Assembly (NCBI GenBank): GCA_963770485.1
Contig: CAVYPX010000009.1
Span: 248,001 to 312,000, forward strand
Source: CAVVEC01 sp963770485
GTDB taxonomy: Bacteria > Acidobacteriota > Terriglobia > Terriglobales > Acidobacteriaceae
DNA length: 64,000 nt
Direction of reading: 5' to 3'
Shown: positions 34,509 to 43,164 of the stretch, one piece after another
Position numbering within the stretch: the first letter of the stretch is position 1
Layout: every line of letters begins with the position of its first letter
Notes under the pieces: generated by a model
Seen by the model: the letters and a program-made list of their open reading frames with translations, nothing else
Database searches by the model: none
What the model was told of the DNA's origin: nothing
Translations under genes and position numbers: made by a program

Positions 34509-34659
34509 GCTTATGCCTCCGTCAAAATCCTATCGGACACACGCTGGTGCGACCGGACGAACTCGATGATTTCTATGCTTGCTGCTTTCCGCGTCGGCGC
34601 TCTCGGCAACGATAGCGGACGGCCCCAGAACGGAACCGCGAGTACAGGCAAACCTAGTT

Positions 34660-34689
34660 ATTCTAGCGTGCGCAGTCGAACAGCGTCAA
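34660..34689 (-). promoter_or_regulatory. sigma70-type promoter for rplU-rpmA
   Basis: On the minus strand TTGACG and TAGAAT are 18 bases apart, 5 of 6 matches in each box, about 150 bp upstream of the rplU start. The rest of the 34509-34828 gap holds no gene; it must also contain the promoter of the divergent gene at 34829, for which I see only a loose TATGAT. Confidence 0.58.
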
Positions 34690-34828
34690 ACCGCGCGCGA
34701 TTGATTGCGAGCTGCCGCTATACAGGTTTGCGTTCCTGACCGGCCTGCGGATGCTATGATGTCGCATCGTTGACCGTTCCCGGCGTTACCAGGCGAGCGC
34801 GTCTTTCGCCAGAGCGGCCCGCTCTTAC

Positions 34829-35881
34829 ATGCGCATACGACGACGTCTCCCCATCGTTTTGGCCGTCCTGCTGGTGGCAGCGGCGGTCGCAGTGGTGGTC
34901 GTGCTGCGCAAACACGCGCCTCCGGAACCGGCCCGCCTGCTTCCAGGTGCGGATGGTTTCGTATACCTGAATCTGCAATGGATGCGCCGCGCCAATCTTC
35001 TGGGCGAGTTGCCGGCAGTGCCGCACGATCCGGACTACGAGCAATTCATCCAGGCCACGGGATTCGACTTTGAGCGCGATCTGGAACAAGTAGCGGTAGC
35101 TATTCACTATCCCGCAGGTCCCAAGCCCGCAAGCCCAGAGGACGCAAGGTTCTCCTATGTTTTCGTGGCGAAGATCGACGGCGAACGCCTTCGCACCTAT
35201 CTGAAGAAAATCGCGGGCTCGATTGACAGTTACCGCTCCGTCGACATTTACAACATTCCCCTCGAGGGAAGAACGGTCCGAGTTGCCATTCTTGGCGTGG
35301 ACACCGTTGCCGCTTCCAATCACGCGGACGCGCAAGTGATCCGCGGAATTGTTGATCGTTCGCGCAAGCTGGCCTCCCCTTTTGGGGGACCGGCACTCCT
35401 TCGGCAGTATTACAAAGAAGTTCCCTTTGCAAGTCTGGGGTGGGCGGTTTTCCGGGTTCAGCCCGAGACAGGTTCTAGTGTGCCTCCATCAGGACCGAGC
35501 GGCTTGGCGTTTCTCTTTCCAAAACCTGCGGTCGTGGTGGCATCCGTCCGCTATCTCGGCGCGGTGCATTTCAAGGCGCAGGCGTTTACCGGAGGTGAGG
35601 ATGAGGCTAAACATGTTGTGGATCAGCTCGGCACGTTCCTGAATCTTTTTCACGCCGCGGAAAACACAGTTTCCACGCCGGGCACGGATGCCGATGTCAA
35701 AGCGCTCTTCGACAGCGTGAAAATTGAGCAACAGAAGAATCGCGCTGTGCTGACGGCGACTGTGCCAGTAGGGTTCATCCGCAAAGCGCTGGCGGAAGCT
35801 CCGGCTGAAGTGGCTCCGGAACCGGCACAGCCACAGAGTTCCGCGCCTCCAGCGGGCAATAGAAAGAAGGCTCACAAATAG
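34829..35881 (+). CDS. membrane-anchored or exported protein of unknown function
   Basis: This 350-residue protein has a basic N-terminus (MRIRRR) and one hydrophobic segment at residues 8-25, then an extracytoplasmic domain of about 290 residues. It ends in a Pro/Ala/Gln-rich tail with a basic terminus. Landmarks are ARLLPGADGFVYLNLQWMRR, GFDFERDLEQVAVAIHYP, and a C-terminal KALFDSVKIEQQKNRAVLTATVP. The layout, with paired statements on per-protein energy-like domains, resembles acidobacterial proteins of unknown function; I do not recognise a named domain. It is divergent from rplU. Confidence 0.8.
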   Translation: MRIRRRLPIVLAVLLVAAAVAVVVVLRKHAPPEPARLLPGADGFVYLNLQWMRRANLLGELPAVPHDPDYEQFIQATGFDFERDLEQVAVAIHYPAGPKPASPEDARFSYVFVAKIDGERLRTYLKKIAGSIDSYRSVDIYNIPLEGRTVRVAILGVDTVAASNHADAQVIRGIVDRSRKLASPFGGPALLRQYYKEVPFASLGWAVFRVQPETGSSVPPSGPSGLAFLFPKPAVVVASVRYLGAVHFKAQAFTGGEDEAKHVVDQLGTFLNLFHAAENTVSTPGTDADVKALFDSVKIEQQKNRAVLTATVPVGFIRKALAEAPAEVAPEPAQPQSSAPPAGNRKKAHK

Positions 35882-36050
35882 CGGGGTTACTGCTGATTAC
35901 CGTAATCCTGGTGTGCGAAAATGAAATACAGCCTGACTGGGCAACTTTTTCAAGATCCGGGCGTCAAATCGATCAAAGGGCAAATCCGAGGCGTGACGCC
36001 AAGTACTTATTCGCGACCATAAACGCGTGCTGCAGGTAGAATAACTCTGA

Positions 36051-36773
36051 ATGACAAGCCTTCCGCTTCCTATCGCGGCCTTTCTCGCGGGCCTGGTGTC
36101 GTTCCTCTCTCCCTGCGTCTTGCCCCTGGTGCCGGGATACGTGTCGCTGATCTCCGGCGTGGGGGTCGAGGAGTTGAAGGTCCGCGAGTCGCAACTGCTC
36201 AGCAAGTTGATGCTGAATTCCATCAGCTTCATCTTCGGCTTCAGCATCGTGTTCATCATGCTGGGTGCCATCTCGACCGAAGTTGGGCAGCTGATCGCGC
36301 GCTACAAGTCGCTGCTGGCACAGGTAGCCGGAGTGGTCATCATTTTGTTCGGGCTGCACTTGACAGGGATCTTCCGGATCAATGCGCTCTATGCCGACAA
36401 ACGCCTGCATGGCGTAAAGGGCGGCAGCACGGTGGGCGGAGCGTTCCTGATTGGCTTCGCCTTCGCCTTCGGCTGGACGCCGTGCGTCGGCCCGATTCTG
36501 GCGGTGATCCTGGGTTTCGCCGCGGCGCAGGATTCCGTTCTGAAAGGAATAGCCCTGCTGGCGGTTTATTCCCTGGGTTTAGCGGTCCCGTTCCTACTAA
36601 CAGCGCTGGCACTGGAGCGTTTCCTCAAGTTTTACGGGCGGTTCAAAGCATTTATGCATGCCATCGAAGTAGCCAGCGGGGCATTGCTGATCGCGTTAGG
36701 AGTGCTGCTGGTGTTCGGGCGTTTTACCATTCTTTCCAACTACTTGTCTTTCTTGAATCGATTTGCGCTGTGA
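36051..36773 (+). CDS. ccdA: CcdA/DsbD-family thiol-disulfide membrane transporter
   Basis: This 240-residue inner-membrane protein has six hydrophobic segments. It carries the two conserved half-motifs of the family: FLSPCVLPLVPGYVSLISG in the first helix and FGWTPCVGPILAVIL in the fourth. The paired cysteines move electrons from cytoplasmic thioredoxin across the membrane. It is followed after 12 bp by a TlpA-like thioredoxin, then by a DsbD-alpha-like protein. Together these three separate genes reproduce the parts of a DsbD reductase. The targets may be cytochrome c maturation or envelope disulfides. Confidence 0.94.
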   Translation: MTSLPLPIAAFLAGLVSFLSPCVLPLVPGYVSLISGVGVEELKVRESQLLSKLMLNSISFIFGFSIVFIMLGAISTEVGQLIARYKSLLAQVAGVVIILFGLHLTGIFRINALYADKRLHGVKGGSTVGGAFLIGFAFAFGWTPCVGPILAVILGFAAAQDSVLKGIALLAVYSLGLAVPFLLTALALERFLKFYGRFKAFMHAIEVASGALLIALGVLLVFGRFTILSNYLSFLNRFAL

Positions 36774-36785
36774 TGGGAGTTACTT

Positions 36786-37340
36786 GTGAGACGTGATCCG
36801 GTCGTCATCATTGTAATAGCGATGGTGGTTTCTCTGATGCTGGTGTTTGCGTTGAATCTTTCCCGCCACTCAACGCGTGGAACCGCATCTGGCTTGCAAA
36901 TGAAGGGCGACGTGGCCCCTGACTTTACTCTGGAATCGCTCGATGGCAGGATGCTTCGGCTTTCGGATTTTCGGGGCAAGGCAGTGGTGCTCAACTTCTG
37001 GGCCACCTGGTGCCAGCCTTGCAAGATCGAGATGCCGTGGTTTGTTGAGCTGCAAAAACAATACGGACCCGACGGGTTGCAGTTCCTAGGCGTCGCCATG
37101 GATGACTCCAGCCCGAAGGATATCGGCGAATTCGCCGGCAGCATGGGCGTGAATTACCCCATCCTCATCGGCAAAGAGGCCGTGGGCACGGCTTACGGGG
37201 GGGTGCAGTTCCTCCCGGAAACGTTCTATATTGACCGCAACGGCAAGGTGGTGGACCGGGCGTTTGGACTGAAGGGCCGGGGCGAAATCGAAGATGACAT
37301 TAAAAAGATCCTGGGACCAGGGAAGGTCGCCCAGAAGTGA
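36786..37340 (+). CDS. membrane-anchored TlpA/ResA-like thioredoxin
   Basis: This 184-residue protein has an N-terminal anchor at residues 6-24 and a thioredoxin fold at 42-180. The start is GTG at 36786. APDFTLESLDGRMLRLSDFRGK leads to the active site FWATWCQPCKIEMPWF (CQPC, residues about 77-80), with the cis-proline region VQFLPETFYIDRNGKVV. It faces the periplasm and should pass electrons from the CcdA protein encoded 12 bp upstream to periplasmic substrates such as apocytochromes. Motifs place it with TlpA/ResA rather than DsbE specifically. Confidence 0.94.
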   Translation: MRRDPVVIIVIAMVVSLMLVFALNLSRHSTRGTASGLQMKGDVAPDFTLESLDGRMLRLSDFRGKAVVLNFWATWCQPCKIEMPWFVELQKQYGPDGLQFLGVAMDDSSPKDIGEFAGSMGVNYPILIGKEAVGTAYGGVQFLPETFYIDRNGKVVDRAFGLKGRGEIEDDIKKILGPGKVAQK

Positions 37341-37376
37341 CGCCGGTTTGCGGGGCGCACTGGCGCAAAGCGGACG

Positions 37377-37507
37377 GTAGTGGCTCAGTTTGATATGGAA
37401 GCGAGCCAAACGCGCGGTTATTGCGTCGCAAAGAACGCGACGCTTCCGTGCGGCTCGCCCAGATCCCTCGCCGCGCAAAGAACGCTTGCTCGGGATGACA
37501 AAACTAC
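37377..37507. repeat. terminal-inverted-repeat element, one end intact
   Basis: GTAGTGGCTCAGTTTGAT at 37377-37394 opens a copy of the 15604-15746 element in inverted orientation, with the GCGAGCCAAACGCGCG and TTGCGTCGCAAAGAACGCGA internal parts and CTTGCTCGGGATGACA at the far side. The second 18-bp end is missing. It lies between the TlpA-like gene and the DsbD-alpha-like gene, and open frame from it runs into the latter. Confidence 0.75.
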
Positions 37508-37523
37508 CAAGCGGACGAAAACG

Positions 37524-38078
37524 TTGACCCAAATTACAAAACTCGCGTTGCTTTTCCTGCTCATCGCCGCGCCGTTCTTGATGACGACGCAGGCGCAGGA
37601 ATCATTGGGCAAGAAGGCTCCCTCCGTGACGATGTCGCCCCCGCCGGTCACCGCGATACCACGCGGTAAAGCCGGTGCGGTGGAACTGCAATTTCGGGTC
37701 AACTCGGGCTTTCACATCAACTCCAACACACCCTCGGCGGAATACCTGATTCCCACCGCACTCAAGCTGGACCCTCCTACCGATATCGTGGTGGGAAAAA
37801 TCACCTATCCAGCAGGCCAGGAGATGAGTTTCGCCTTCGCTCCCGATGAGAAGCTGAGCGTTTATAGCGGGAGTTTCACGGTGTCAGTCTCGGTGCGGCC
37901 ACTGGCCAGTGTGCTGCCGGGAAAGTACGCATTTCGCGGAGAACTGAAATACCAGGCCTGCGACAACGCCCAATGCTTCCCGCCGAAAAAATTGCCGGTG
38001 ACGTTTGAAGTGAAGGTGGTGAAGGCTCCGCCGACGCACAAAGGCAATCCCGCGCAAAGCCCGCACGTGCACAGCTAG
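37524..38078 (+). CDS. exported DsbD-alpha-like thiol-disulfide interchange protein
   Basis: This protein of about 184 residues has a signal peptide (TKLALLFLLIAAPFLMTTQAQ) and an immunoglobulin-like domain. The cysteine pair is in YQACDNAQCFPPKKLPVTF, the signature of the N-terminal domain of DsbD. The tail is His-rich (HSPHVHS-like end). I place the start at TTG 37524, directly ahead of the signal peptide. An upstream in-frame ATG lies inside the repeat element and would add a nonsense N-terminus. With the CcdA and TlpA proteins it completes a split DsbD pathway in the periplasm. Confidence 0.82.
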   Translation: MTQITKLALLFLLIAAPFLMTTQAQESLGKKAPSVTMSPPPVTAIPRGKAGAVELQFRVNSGFHINSNTPSAEYLIPTALKLDPPTDIVVGKITYPAGQEMSFAFAPDEKLSVYSGSFTVSVSVRPLASVLPGKYAFRGELKYQACDNAQCFPPKKLPVTFEVKVVKAPPTHKGNPAQSPHVHS

Positions 38079-38178
38079 GAGCCTGGTCTTCGTGCGGAGC
38101 CCACGTTAACAGCCACTCCCGCGCGCGGAATTGGACAAGATGCCGGCGGGGCCTAGCGGCGTGCGTTATGCGCGGCGC

Positions 38179-38742
38179 CTAGGCCAGGAGTTTCTCGAGC
38201 GGCTCCCAATAGTGTGCTTTCCATCCCGAAGCCAGGGTTTCCGCCTCGCCCTTAGGAAAACCCGTATGGTCAAATACGATTTTGGTTCCGGAGCTTTGCT
38301 CCACGAGTTCGAATTTCGCAATCGAATAGACGCCCGGGGCCCAGTTGCCCGCTCGCCAGGCCTGCACGATGCGCTCGTTCGGCACCAGTTCGACGTGTCG
38401 TCCCGTGATATGCCCGCCGAAGAGCGTGAACGCGCCTCCCACTTTACGACTGATCTCGGTGCGTTTGTCTCCCAGGTGCATGGACTGCATGACTCCACTG
38501 AGCTGTATGACCTTGTCGAACTGTTTGGCGTCAGTAAGCGCTTCGTAGACGCGCTTCGGGCTCGCTTTGAAAACAGGCTCTTGGTGAATGGCTTCCGCCG
38601 TACGAGAAATCTCCTCCTCGGTTCCCGCCCAAGCCTCACTTGAGCCCAGGACTAAACCACCGAATGCCATCGCCACACCGGCGATGGCTTGCCGCCGCGT
38701 GGGCGCAGTGGCTGGCACTGCCAAGTCATTTCTATCGCTCAT
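38179..38742 (-). CDS. SRPBCC-domain protein with twin-arginine-type signal
   Basis: This 187-residue protein begins with an export signal containing RRQAIAGVAMAFGGLVLG and ending near AWA, which fits the Tat pathway. The rest is a START/SRPBCC (AHSA1-like) domain: VFKASPKRVYEALTDAKQFDKV, GGAFTLFGGHITGRHVELVPNERIVQAWR, and GTKIVFDHTGFPKGEAETLASGWKAHYWEPLEKLL. Members bind hydrophobic ligands. An exported version is unusual. GGAGG precedes the ATG at 38742; an ATG just before it is too close. It is divergent from a TetR regulator, which probably controls it. Confidence 0.88.
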   Translation of the reverse strand: MSDRNDLAVPATAPTRRQAIAGVAMAFGGLVLGSSEAWAGTEEEISRTAEAIHQEPVFKASPKRVYEALTDAKQFDKVIQLSGVMQSMHLGDKRTEISRKVGGAFTLFGGHITGRHVELVPNERIVQAWRAGNWAPGVYSIAKFELVEQSSGTKIVFDHTGFPKGEAETLASGWKAHYWEPLEKLLA

Positions 38743-38795
38743 CATCGTCCTCCAGGATTCTTGCCTTCAAGCGTCACCGCATCAGAGCATCGCAC

Positions 38796-38821
38796 GAAAA
38801 TATGTTCAAGATAATATTTTC
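38796..38821. promoter_or_regulatory. candidate TetR operator (GAAAATAT-N10-ATATTTTC)
   Basis: A perfect 8-bp inverted repeat with a 10-bp spacer sits alone in an AT-rich island midway between the SRPBCC and tetR genes. It overlaps sequences that could be -10 boxes on both strands. The position and symmetry fit an operator for the adjacent TetR protein, controlling both genes. Binding is inferred. Confidence 0.5.
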
Positions 38822-38872
38822 TTAGGCAGGTGAGCCCGCTTCGAGGCATACTTCAAAGAACTAGGAGGCCTC

Positions 38873-39517
38873 ATGCCTTACCCCGCTGGTCATCGCGCAG
38901 CAGTAAAGAAAAACATCATCGACAGTGCACGCAAGCTGTTCAATCGGCATGGCTTTGAGAGTGTCTCTCTCAGCCAGATCATGGCCGGTGCGGGGCTGAC
39001 GCACGGTGGATTCTACAGCTATTTCCAAAGCAAGAGCGATCTGTATGCCGAGGTATTAGGGTGCTTCTTCACCGACCCGCAGTGGAAAAGCTGCTGGGAG
39101 GGTGTGCATGTGGATCTATCATCGACCGACGTCGGGTCGCAAGTCGTCCGCGCCTATCTGTCCCGCCAGCATTTCGAGGACGTCGAGAACTCCTGCCCCA
39201 TGGTCGCATTGCCGACTGATGTCGCCCGTAGCGGCGTAACTGCGAAACGCGCCTTCGAGACCGTGTTCAAAGCAATGGTAAGCGTCTTGGAGCGGAGTTT
39301 AGTCCAGGATGGACGGCGTCGCCGCGCCACAGCCCAGAGCATAGCTGCCTTGTCCATAGGAGGCATGGTTGTGGCCAGGACCATGGTCGACCGTGCTCTT
39401 GCGGATCAATTGCGCGCGGCATGCATGGCGGTCGCCCTGGATCTTGGCGGCTGGAACAAAAAGAGCAAGTCGAAAAACGGCAAATCCAAGCGATCCCGGC
39501 CTCTCCGCGTGGCATAG
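38873..39517 (+). CDS. TetR/AcrR family transcriptional regulator
   Basis: This 214-residue protein has an N-terminal DNA-binding domain at residues 8-60: KKNIIDSARKLFNRHGFESVSLSQIMAGAGLTHGGFYSYFQSKSDLYAEVL, the typical TetR helix-turn-helix. The C-terminal ligand domain contains SCPMVALPTDVARSG. This matches the subgroup in which a conserved CP-L-D/A region follows, often governing stress or efflux genes. The tail is Lys/Ser-rich. It faces the SRPBCC gene across a palindrome, so self-control plus control of that gene is likely. Confidence 0.94.
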   Translation: MPYPAGHRAAVKKNIIDSARKLFNRHGFESVSLSQIMAGAGLTHGGFYSYFQSKSDLYAEVLGCFFTDPQWKSCWEGVHVDLSSTDVGSQVVRAYLSRQHFEDVENSCPMVALPTDVARSGVTAKRAFETVFKAMVSVLERSLVQDGRRRRATAQSIAALSIGGMVVARTMVDRALADQLRAACMAVALDLGGWNKKSKSKNGKSKRSRPLRVA

Positions 39518-39626
39518 CAATCAGTTCCAGCGGAGGTGATGCAGCTCACGCAGATGCGGTTTGCTTCTTGGCCCTGGTGATTGCGCGCGAATCACTCGGG
39601 CGCACCCGCCAGGGAGGCGCGGGCTG

Positions 39627-40511
39627 CTAGTGAGATCCCGGCGGCGCTTCCCAGCAGTGCAAATAGGCTGGAGTGATAACGGACGGAATCATCCTGCCTT
39701 CGAACATCCGTTTGTGGTTCGCCTCCGCCGCATCCGCAGCTTTGATCAATTCGAAGGTGAACGTGTTGATCGTACCGTCGCGATCAATGACCAGCGTCAT
39801 CGTGGCGGGCTTCGGACTGCTGAAGAGCCGCTCCAGTTCCGCCATCGACTTTCCACGCGGGTTAACGCCGTTCACGGAGACGATCGCGTCACCGTAGTGC
39901 ACTCCGGCTACTCGCGCGGGGCCGTCCTCTATACCGCCGATCTCCATAGCCTTCGGCTCTTTCCAGACGAATATCTCGAAGCCCGGATAGTAGAGTTCGA
40001 GATTCGCCGGATAATGCTGTATCGGAAAAACCTTTTCGCTCGGTGGCGGTTCGGCAGGGTGTTTGCTTACTCGCTGCATCTCGGCTTCGGTTGCGTTCTT
40101 CGGATACAACGAAACGCCGTCCGGGCCCACTTTCCAACCCCCTCTTTCTAACAAAACAGAAGCTTTGATGCGTCCTACGGTAACGCGGTACAAACCGTGT
40201 TCGCCTTCGAGTTCAATCGTGCTCGGCTTTGGATCTTTGCTTCGAAGTAACGGCACGATATCGATCCCGCGATGGCCGTCAATCGCGAGTAAGCGGTCGC
40301 CCGATTGGATTCCGGCCTTTGCAGCAGGCGTGTCTGGCTTCACCACCCAAACGATAGGCGGGCAGGAAGAATCCGAGCCCGACCCGATAATGGTCATTCC
40401 CGTGACGTACAGGTCGGCACTGAACTCCTGCGCCTGCACGAACGCACCCGGCACGCAGCAGAGAATCGCAAGACAGGTCAGTTTCGAGATGGCATTTATC
40501 CCGGGCTGCAT
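39627..40511 (-). CDS. exported protein with two PDZ domains
   Basis: This 294-residue protein has a signal peptide (residues 1-27). The first PDZ-like domain is at about 45-110 (VVKPDTPAAKAGIQSGDRLLAIDGHRG) and a second at 185-255 (GGIEDGPARVAGVHYGDAIVSVNGVNPRGKSM). No protease triad is visible, so it is a binding rather than a cleaving protein, periplasmic or secreted. It begins 3 bp after the glnS stop and may depend on glnS transcription. The ATG at 40511 is used; the C-terminal 40 residues are of unknown type. Confidence 0.85.
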   Translation of the reverse strand: MQPGINAISKLTCLAILCCVPGAFVQAQEFSADLYVTGMTIIGSGSDSSCPPIVWVVKPDTPAAKAGIQSGDRLLAIDGHRGIDIVPLLRSKDPKPSTIELEGEHGLYRVTVGRIKASVLLERGGWKVGPDGVSLYPKNATEAEMQRVSKHPAEPPPSEKVFPIQHYPANLELYYPGFEIFVWKEPKAMEIGGIEDGPARVAGVHYGDAIVSVNGVNPRGKSMAELERLFSSPKPATMTLVIDRDGTINTFTFELIKAADAAEANHKRMFEGRMIPSVITPAYLHCWEAPPGSH

Positions 40512-40514
40512 CTA

Positions 40515-42254
40515 TCATCGGCCCTTCGCGCTTTGCCCCTTTTCGATCTTCGCCCAGCTATCTTTCAGCGCGACTGTGCGATTGAACACTGGTGTTCCCG
40601 GCTTCGAGTCGGGATCGACGCAGAAGTATCCGAGACGCTCGAACTGGTAACGGCTCTGCACCGCAGGATTGGACAGCGATGGTTCGAGCTTCGCGTGGCT
40701 CAACACTTCGAGCGAATTTGGATTGAGATTGGAGGTGAAATCTTTTCCCTCTTCGCTTTGATTGGGATCTTCCTTCACGAAGAGGTTGTCGTAAATCCGC
40801 ACTTCGGCATCGACCGCGTGCGCCGCCGAAACCCAATGAATGGTGGATTTCACCTTGCGTCCGTCGGGAGGAGAATTCCCGCCTCGCGTGGCGGGATCGT
40901 AGACGCAGTGAACTTCGACGACCTCGCCCTTGTCGTTCTTGACCACGCTGGTGCAAGTCACGAAGTAACCGTAGCGCAGCCGTACCTCGCGTCCCGGAGA
41001 GAGCCGGTAATACTGCTTGGGCGGGACTTCGCGGAAATCATCCTGCTCGATGTACAGCACGCGGGAGAACGGCACCTTGCGCGTGCCCGCGCTGGGGTCT
41101 TCGGGATTGTTCACCGCCTCCATCTCTTCGACCTGATTCTCCGGATAGTTGTCGATGACGACCTTCAAGGGCCGAAGCACGGCCATCACGCGCGGGGCCC
41201 GCTTGTTCAGATCTTCCCGAACAAAATGTTCCAGCATCGCCAGTTCGATCACGCCGGTGGTTTTGGAGACGCCGATCGCGCCGCAAAAATTGCGGATGGC
41301 CTCGGATGTGTAGCCGCGCCGTCGAATCCCGCAAAGGGTGGGCATGCGCGGATCGTCCCAGCCGCGCACGTGGCCCTCCCGAACCAACTGGAGCAGCTTG
41401 CGCTTGCTGAGCAGCGTGTAGGTGAGGTTGAGGCGGTCGAATTCGATCTGTTGCGACGGGAAGATGCCCAACTGCTGGATGAACCAGTTGTACAGCGGGC
41501 GATGATCCTCGAACTCGAGCGTGCACATGGAATGGGTGACGCGTTCGAGCGAATCCGACTGGCCGTGTGCGTAATCGTACATGGGATAAATGCACCACTT
41601 GTCGCCGGTGCGGTGATGTTCGGCGTGCAGGATGCGGTACATGACCGGATCGCGCAGGTTCAAGTTCGGCGAAGCCATATCGATTTTCGCCCGCAGCACG
41701 CGGGAGCCATCGGGAAATTCGCCCGCGCGCATGCGGGTGAACAGATCGAGATTCTCTTCGACCGACCGGCTGCGATATGGGCTGTCTTTGCCCGGCGCGG
41801 TCAGCGTGCCGCGATGTTCGCGTATCTCGTCGGCTGAGAGATCGTCTACATAGGCCTTCCCGGCTTTGATGAGCTGCACCGCCCATTCATAGAGCTGGCC
41901 GAAATAATCCGACGCATAGAACAGGCCGTCCCAGTGGAAGCCCAGCCACTTCACGTCTGCCATGATGGAATCGACGTATTCGGTTTCTTCCTTCTCGGGA
42001 TTGGTGTCGTCGAAGCGAAGGTTGGTATGCCCGCTAAATTCGTCGGCCAGCCCGAAGTCGAGGCAGATCGCCTTGGCGTGGCCGATGTGCAGGTAACCGT
42101 TCGGTTCGGGTGGAAAGCGGGTTTGCACGCGGCCGGAGTATTTGTTGGTCTTCAGGTCGTCGAGAATGAAGTCGCGGATGAAGTTCGATGGCCGGAGCGC
42201 AGGCTCGGGAGCGGCTTTCGCTCCAGCTTCGGTCGAGGGATTGGGTGGATTCAT
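40515..42254 (-). CDS. glnS: glutamine--tRNA ligase
   Basis: This 579-residue class I synthetase is typical for GlnRS. The HIGH region is FPPEPNGYLHIGHAKAI and the KMSKS loop is LLSKRKL. Between them are DDTNPEKEETEYVDSI and YPMYDYAHGQSDSLERVTHSMCTLEFEDHRPLYNWF. The C-terminal beta-barrel anticodon domain contains VHCVYDPATRGG and ERLGYFCVDPD. The ATG at 42254 has AAGGA eight bases upstream. The presence of both GlnRS and GltX suggests direct charging of tRNA-Gln, though an amidotransferase elsewhere cannot be excluded. Confidence 0.98.
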   Translation of the reverse strand: MNPPNPSTEAGAKAAPEPALRPSNFIRDFILDDLKTNKYSGRVQTRFPPEPNGYLHIGHAKAICLDFGLADEFSGHTNLRFDDTNPEKEETEYVDSIMADVKWLGFHWDGLFYASDYFGQLYEWAVQLIKAGKAYVDDLSADEIREHRGTLTAPGKDSPYRSRSVEENLDLFTRMRAGEFPDGSRVLRAKIDMASPNLNLRDPVMYRILHAEHHRTGDKWCIYPMYDYAHGQSDSLERVTHSMCTLEFEDHRPLYNWFIQQLGIFPSQQIEFDRLNLTYTLLSKRKLLQLVREGHVRGWDDPRMPTLCGIRRRGYTSEAIRNFCGAIGVSKTTGVIELAMLEHFVREDLNKRAPRVMAVLRPLKVVIDNYPENQVEEMEAVNNPEDPSAGTRKVPFSRVLYIEQDDFREVPPKQYYRLSPGREVRLRYGYFVTCTSVVKNDKGEVVEVHCVYDPATRGGNSPPDGRKVKSTIHWVSAAHAVDAEVRIYDNLFVKEDPNQSEEGKDFTSNLNPNSLEVLSHAKLEPSLSNPAVQSRYQFERLGYFCVDPDSKPGTPVFNRTVALKDSWAKIEKGQSAKGR

Positions 42255-42290
42255 GCTCAATCCTTCATTCTATAACCAGCGACGGGGCAG

Positions 42291-42998
42291 TTACATTCCG
42301 AGCGCATTCAAGATCTTTTCTCGAAGGCGCACAAGGATTTCCGGCCACCAATTGTTGTAGTGCAGGGTCGATACGGCATGGATCAATTTTGGCGTCCGCA
42401 AGGAAAACCGATTGTCGAAGACCAGGTAGTAAGCGCCGCCACCGAACGGGAGGGTTGCCTGGAAGTTGCTTTGACTGACCCTGCCGCTGTCGTAGTAGGT
42501 GCTGGCGGCGTAGCCGCTCCGCAAGGTGACGAAGGCGTCGTCGGTTAGCACATACACTTCCACGTCATTCTCGGAACCGCCGGTTGCGCTGAACTGGCCG
42601 CTGACGACCACGTTGGCAGCACCGGGTGGAACGGTGAATTTATAGGAAGAGAAGCTGCGCGGTTTCACTGAAAAGACTGTTTCGCCGACAGCTTCTGTGT
42701 GCGAACCAGCGTATTCTCGAAGTTGCTGCGCGACCGGGTGGTTGCTGCTTGCCGCCCATAAGAACCCGAGCAGCAGCACGACTCCAAAGATCCAGACTGT
42801 GATTCGGCTCCACGGCCGGCTCGGTGTGCGTGCCCACCGCGGAACTGCGGTCGCCTCTGGCGTCGTGCCTGCTTTCGTCGCAGGTGCGCCGTTGGTTACG
42901 AGCAGGGTGGTCTTTGCTGATCCATTGACTGCCTGCCCGCACTTCAGGCAAAACTGCGAGTCATCGGGCAAAATCGTCGCACACTTGCTACAAACCAC
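42291..42998 (-). CDS. zinc-ribbon membrane protein
   Basis: This 235-residue protein starts with a zinc ribbon, CSKCATILPDDSQFCLKCGQ (residues 3-22). A linker, a membrane helix at about residues 67-85 (ITVWIFGVVLLLGFLWA) and an extracytoplasmic domain of 140 residues with beta-sandwich character follow (KPRSFSSYKFTVPPGAANVVVSGQFSATGGSENDVEVYVL). The start is GTG at 42998 with AAGAGG upstream. The ribbon is on the cytoplasmic side. Such zinc-ribbon plus sensor layouts are frequent, but no function is known for this one. Confidence 0.82.
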   Translation of the reverse strand: MVCSKCATILPDDSQFCLKCGQAVNGSAKTTLLVTNGAPATKAGTTPEATAVPRWARTPSRPWSRITVWIFGVVLLLGFLWAASSNHPVAQQLREYAGSHTEAVGETVFSVKPRSFSSYKFTVPPGAANVVVSGQFSATGGSENDVEVYVLTDDAFVTLRSGYAASTYYDSGRVSQSNFQATLPFGGGAYYLVFDNRFSLRTPKLIHAVSTLHYNNWWPEILVRLREKILNALGM

Positions 42999-43164
42999 TG
43001 AAGCCTCTTGTTCCTGCTCGAGAAAAGTTCTAAGGCGTTCGCCCGCTCGTCAAGCCCAGGCCGTCGTCCCGGCACGGCTCTCGGCTCACCGAATGAGTTC
43101 ACCGCATGTTGGCGAAACTTCCTCAAGAGAATGCGGAATTCTAGCAAAAGCACAGGGGTTTGAC

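Noticed and set aside
40305..41837. 510-codon open frame opposite glnS
   Set aside because: The minus strand carries all GlnRS motifs over the same bases. The plus-strand frame has no recognisable domain and is explained by high G+C codon bias.
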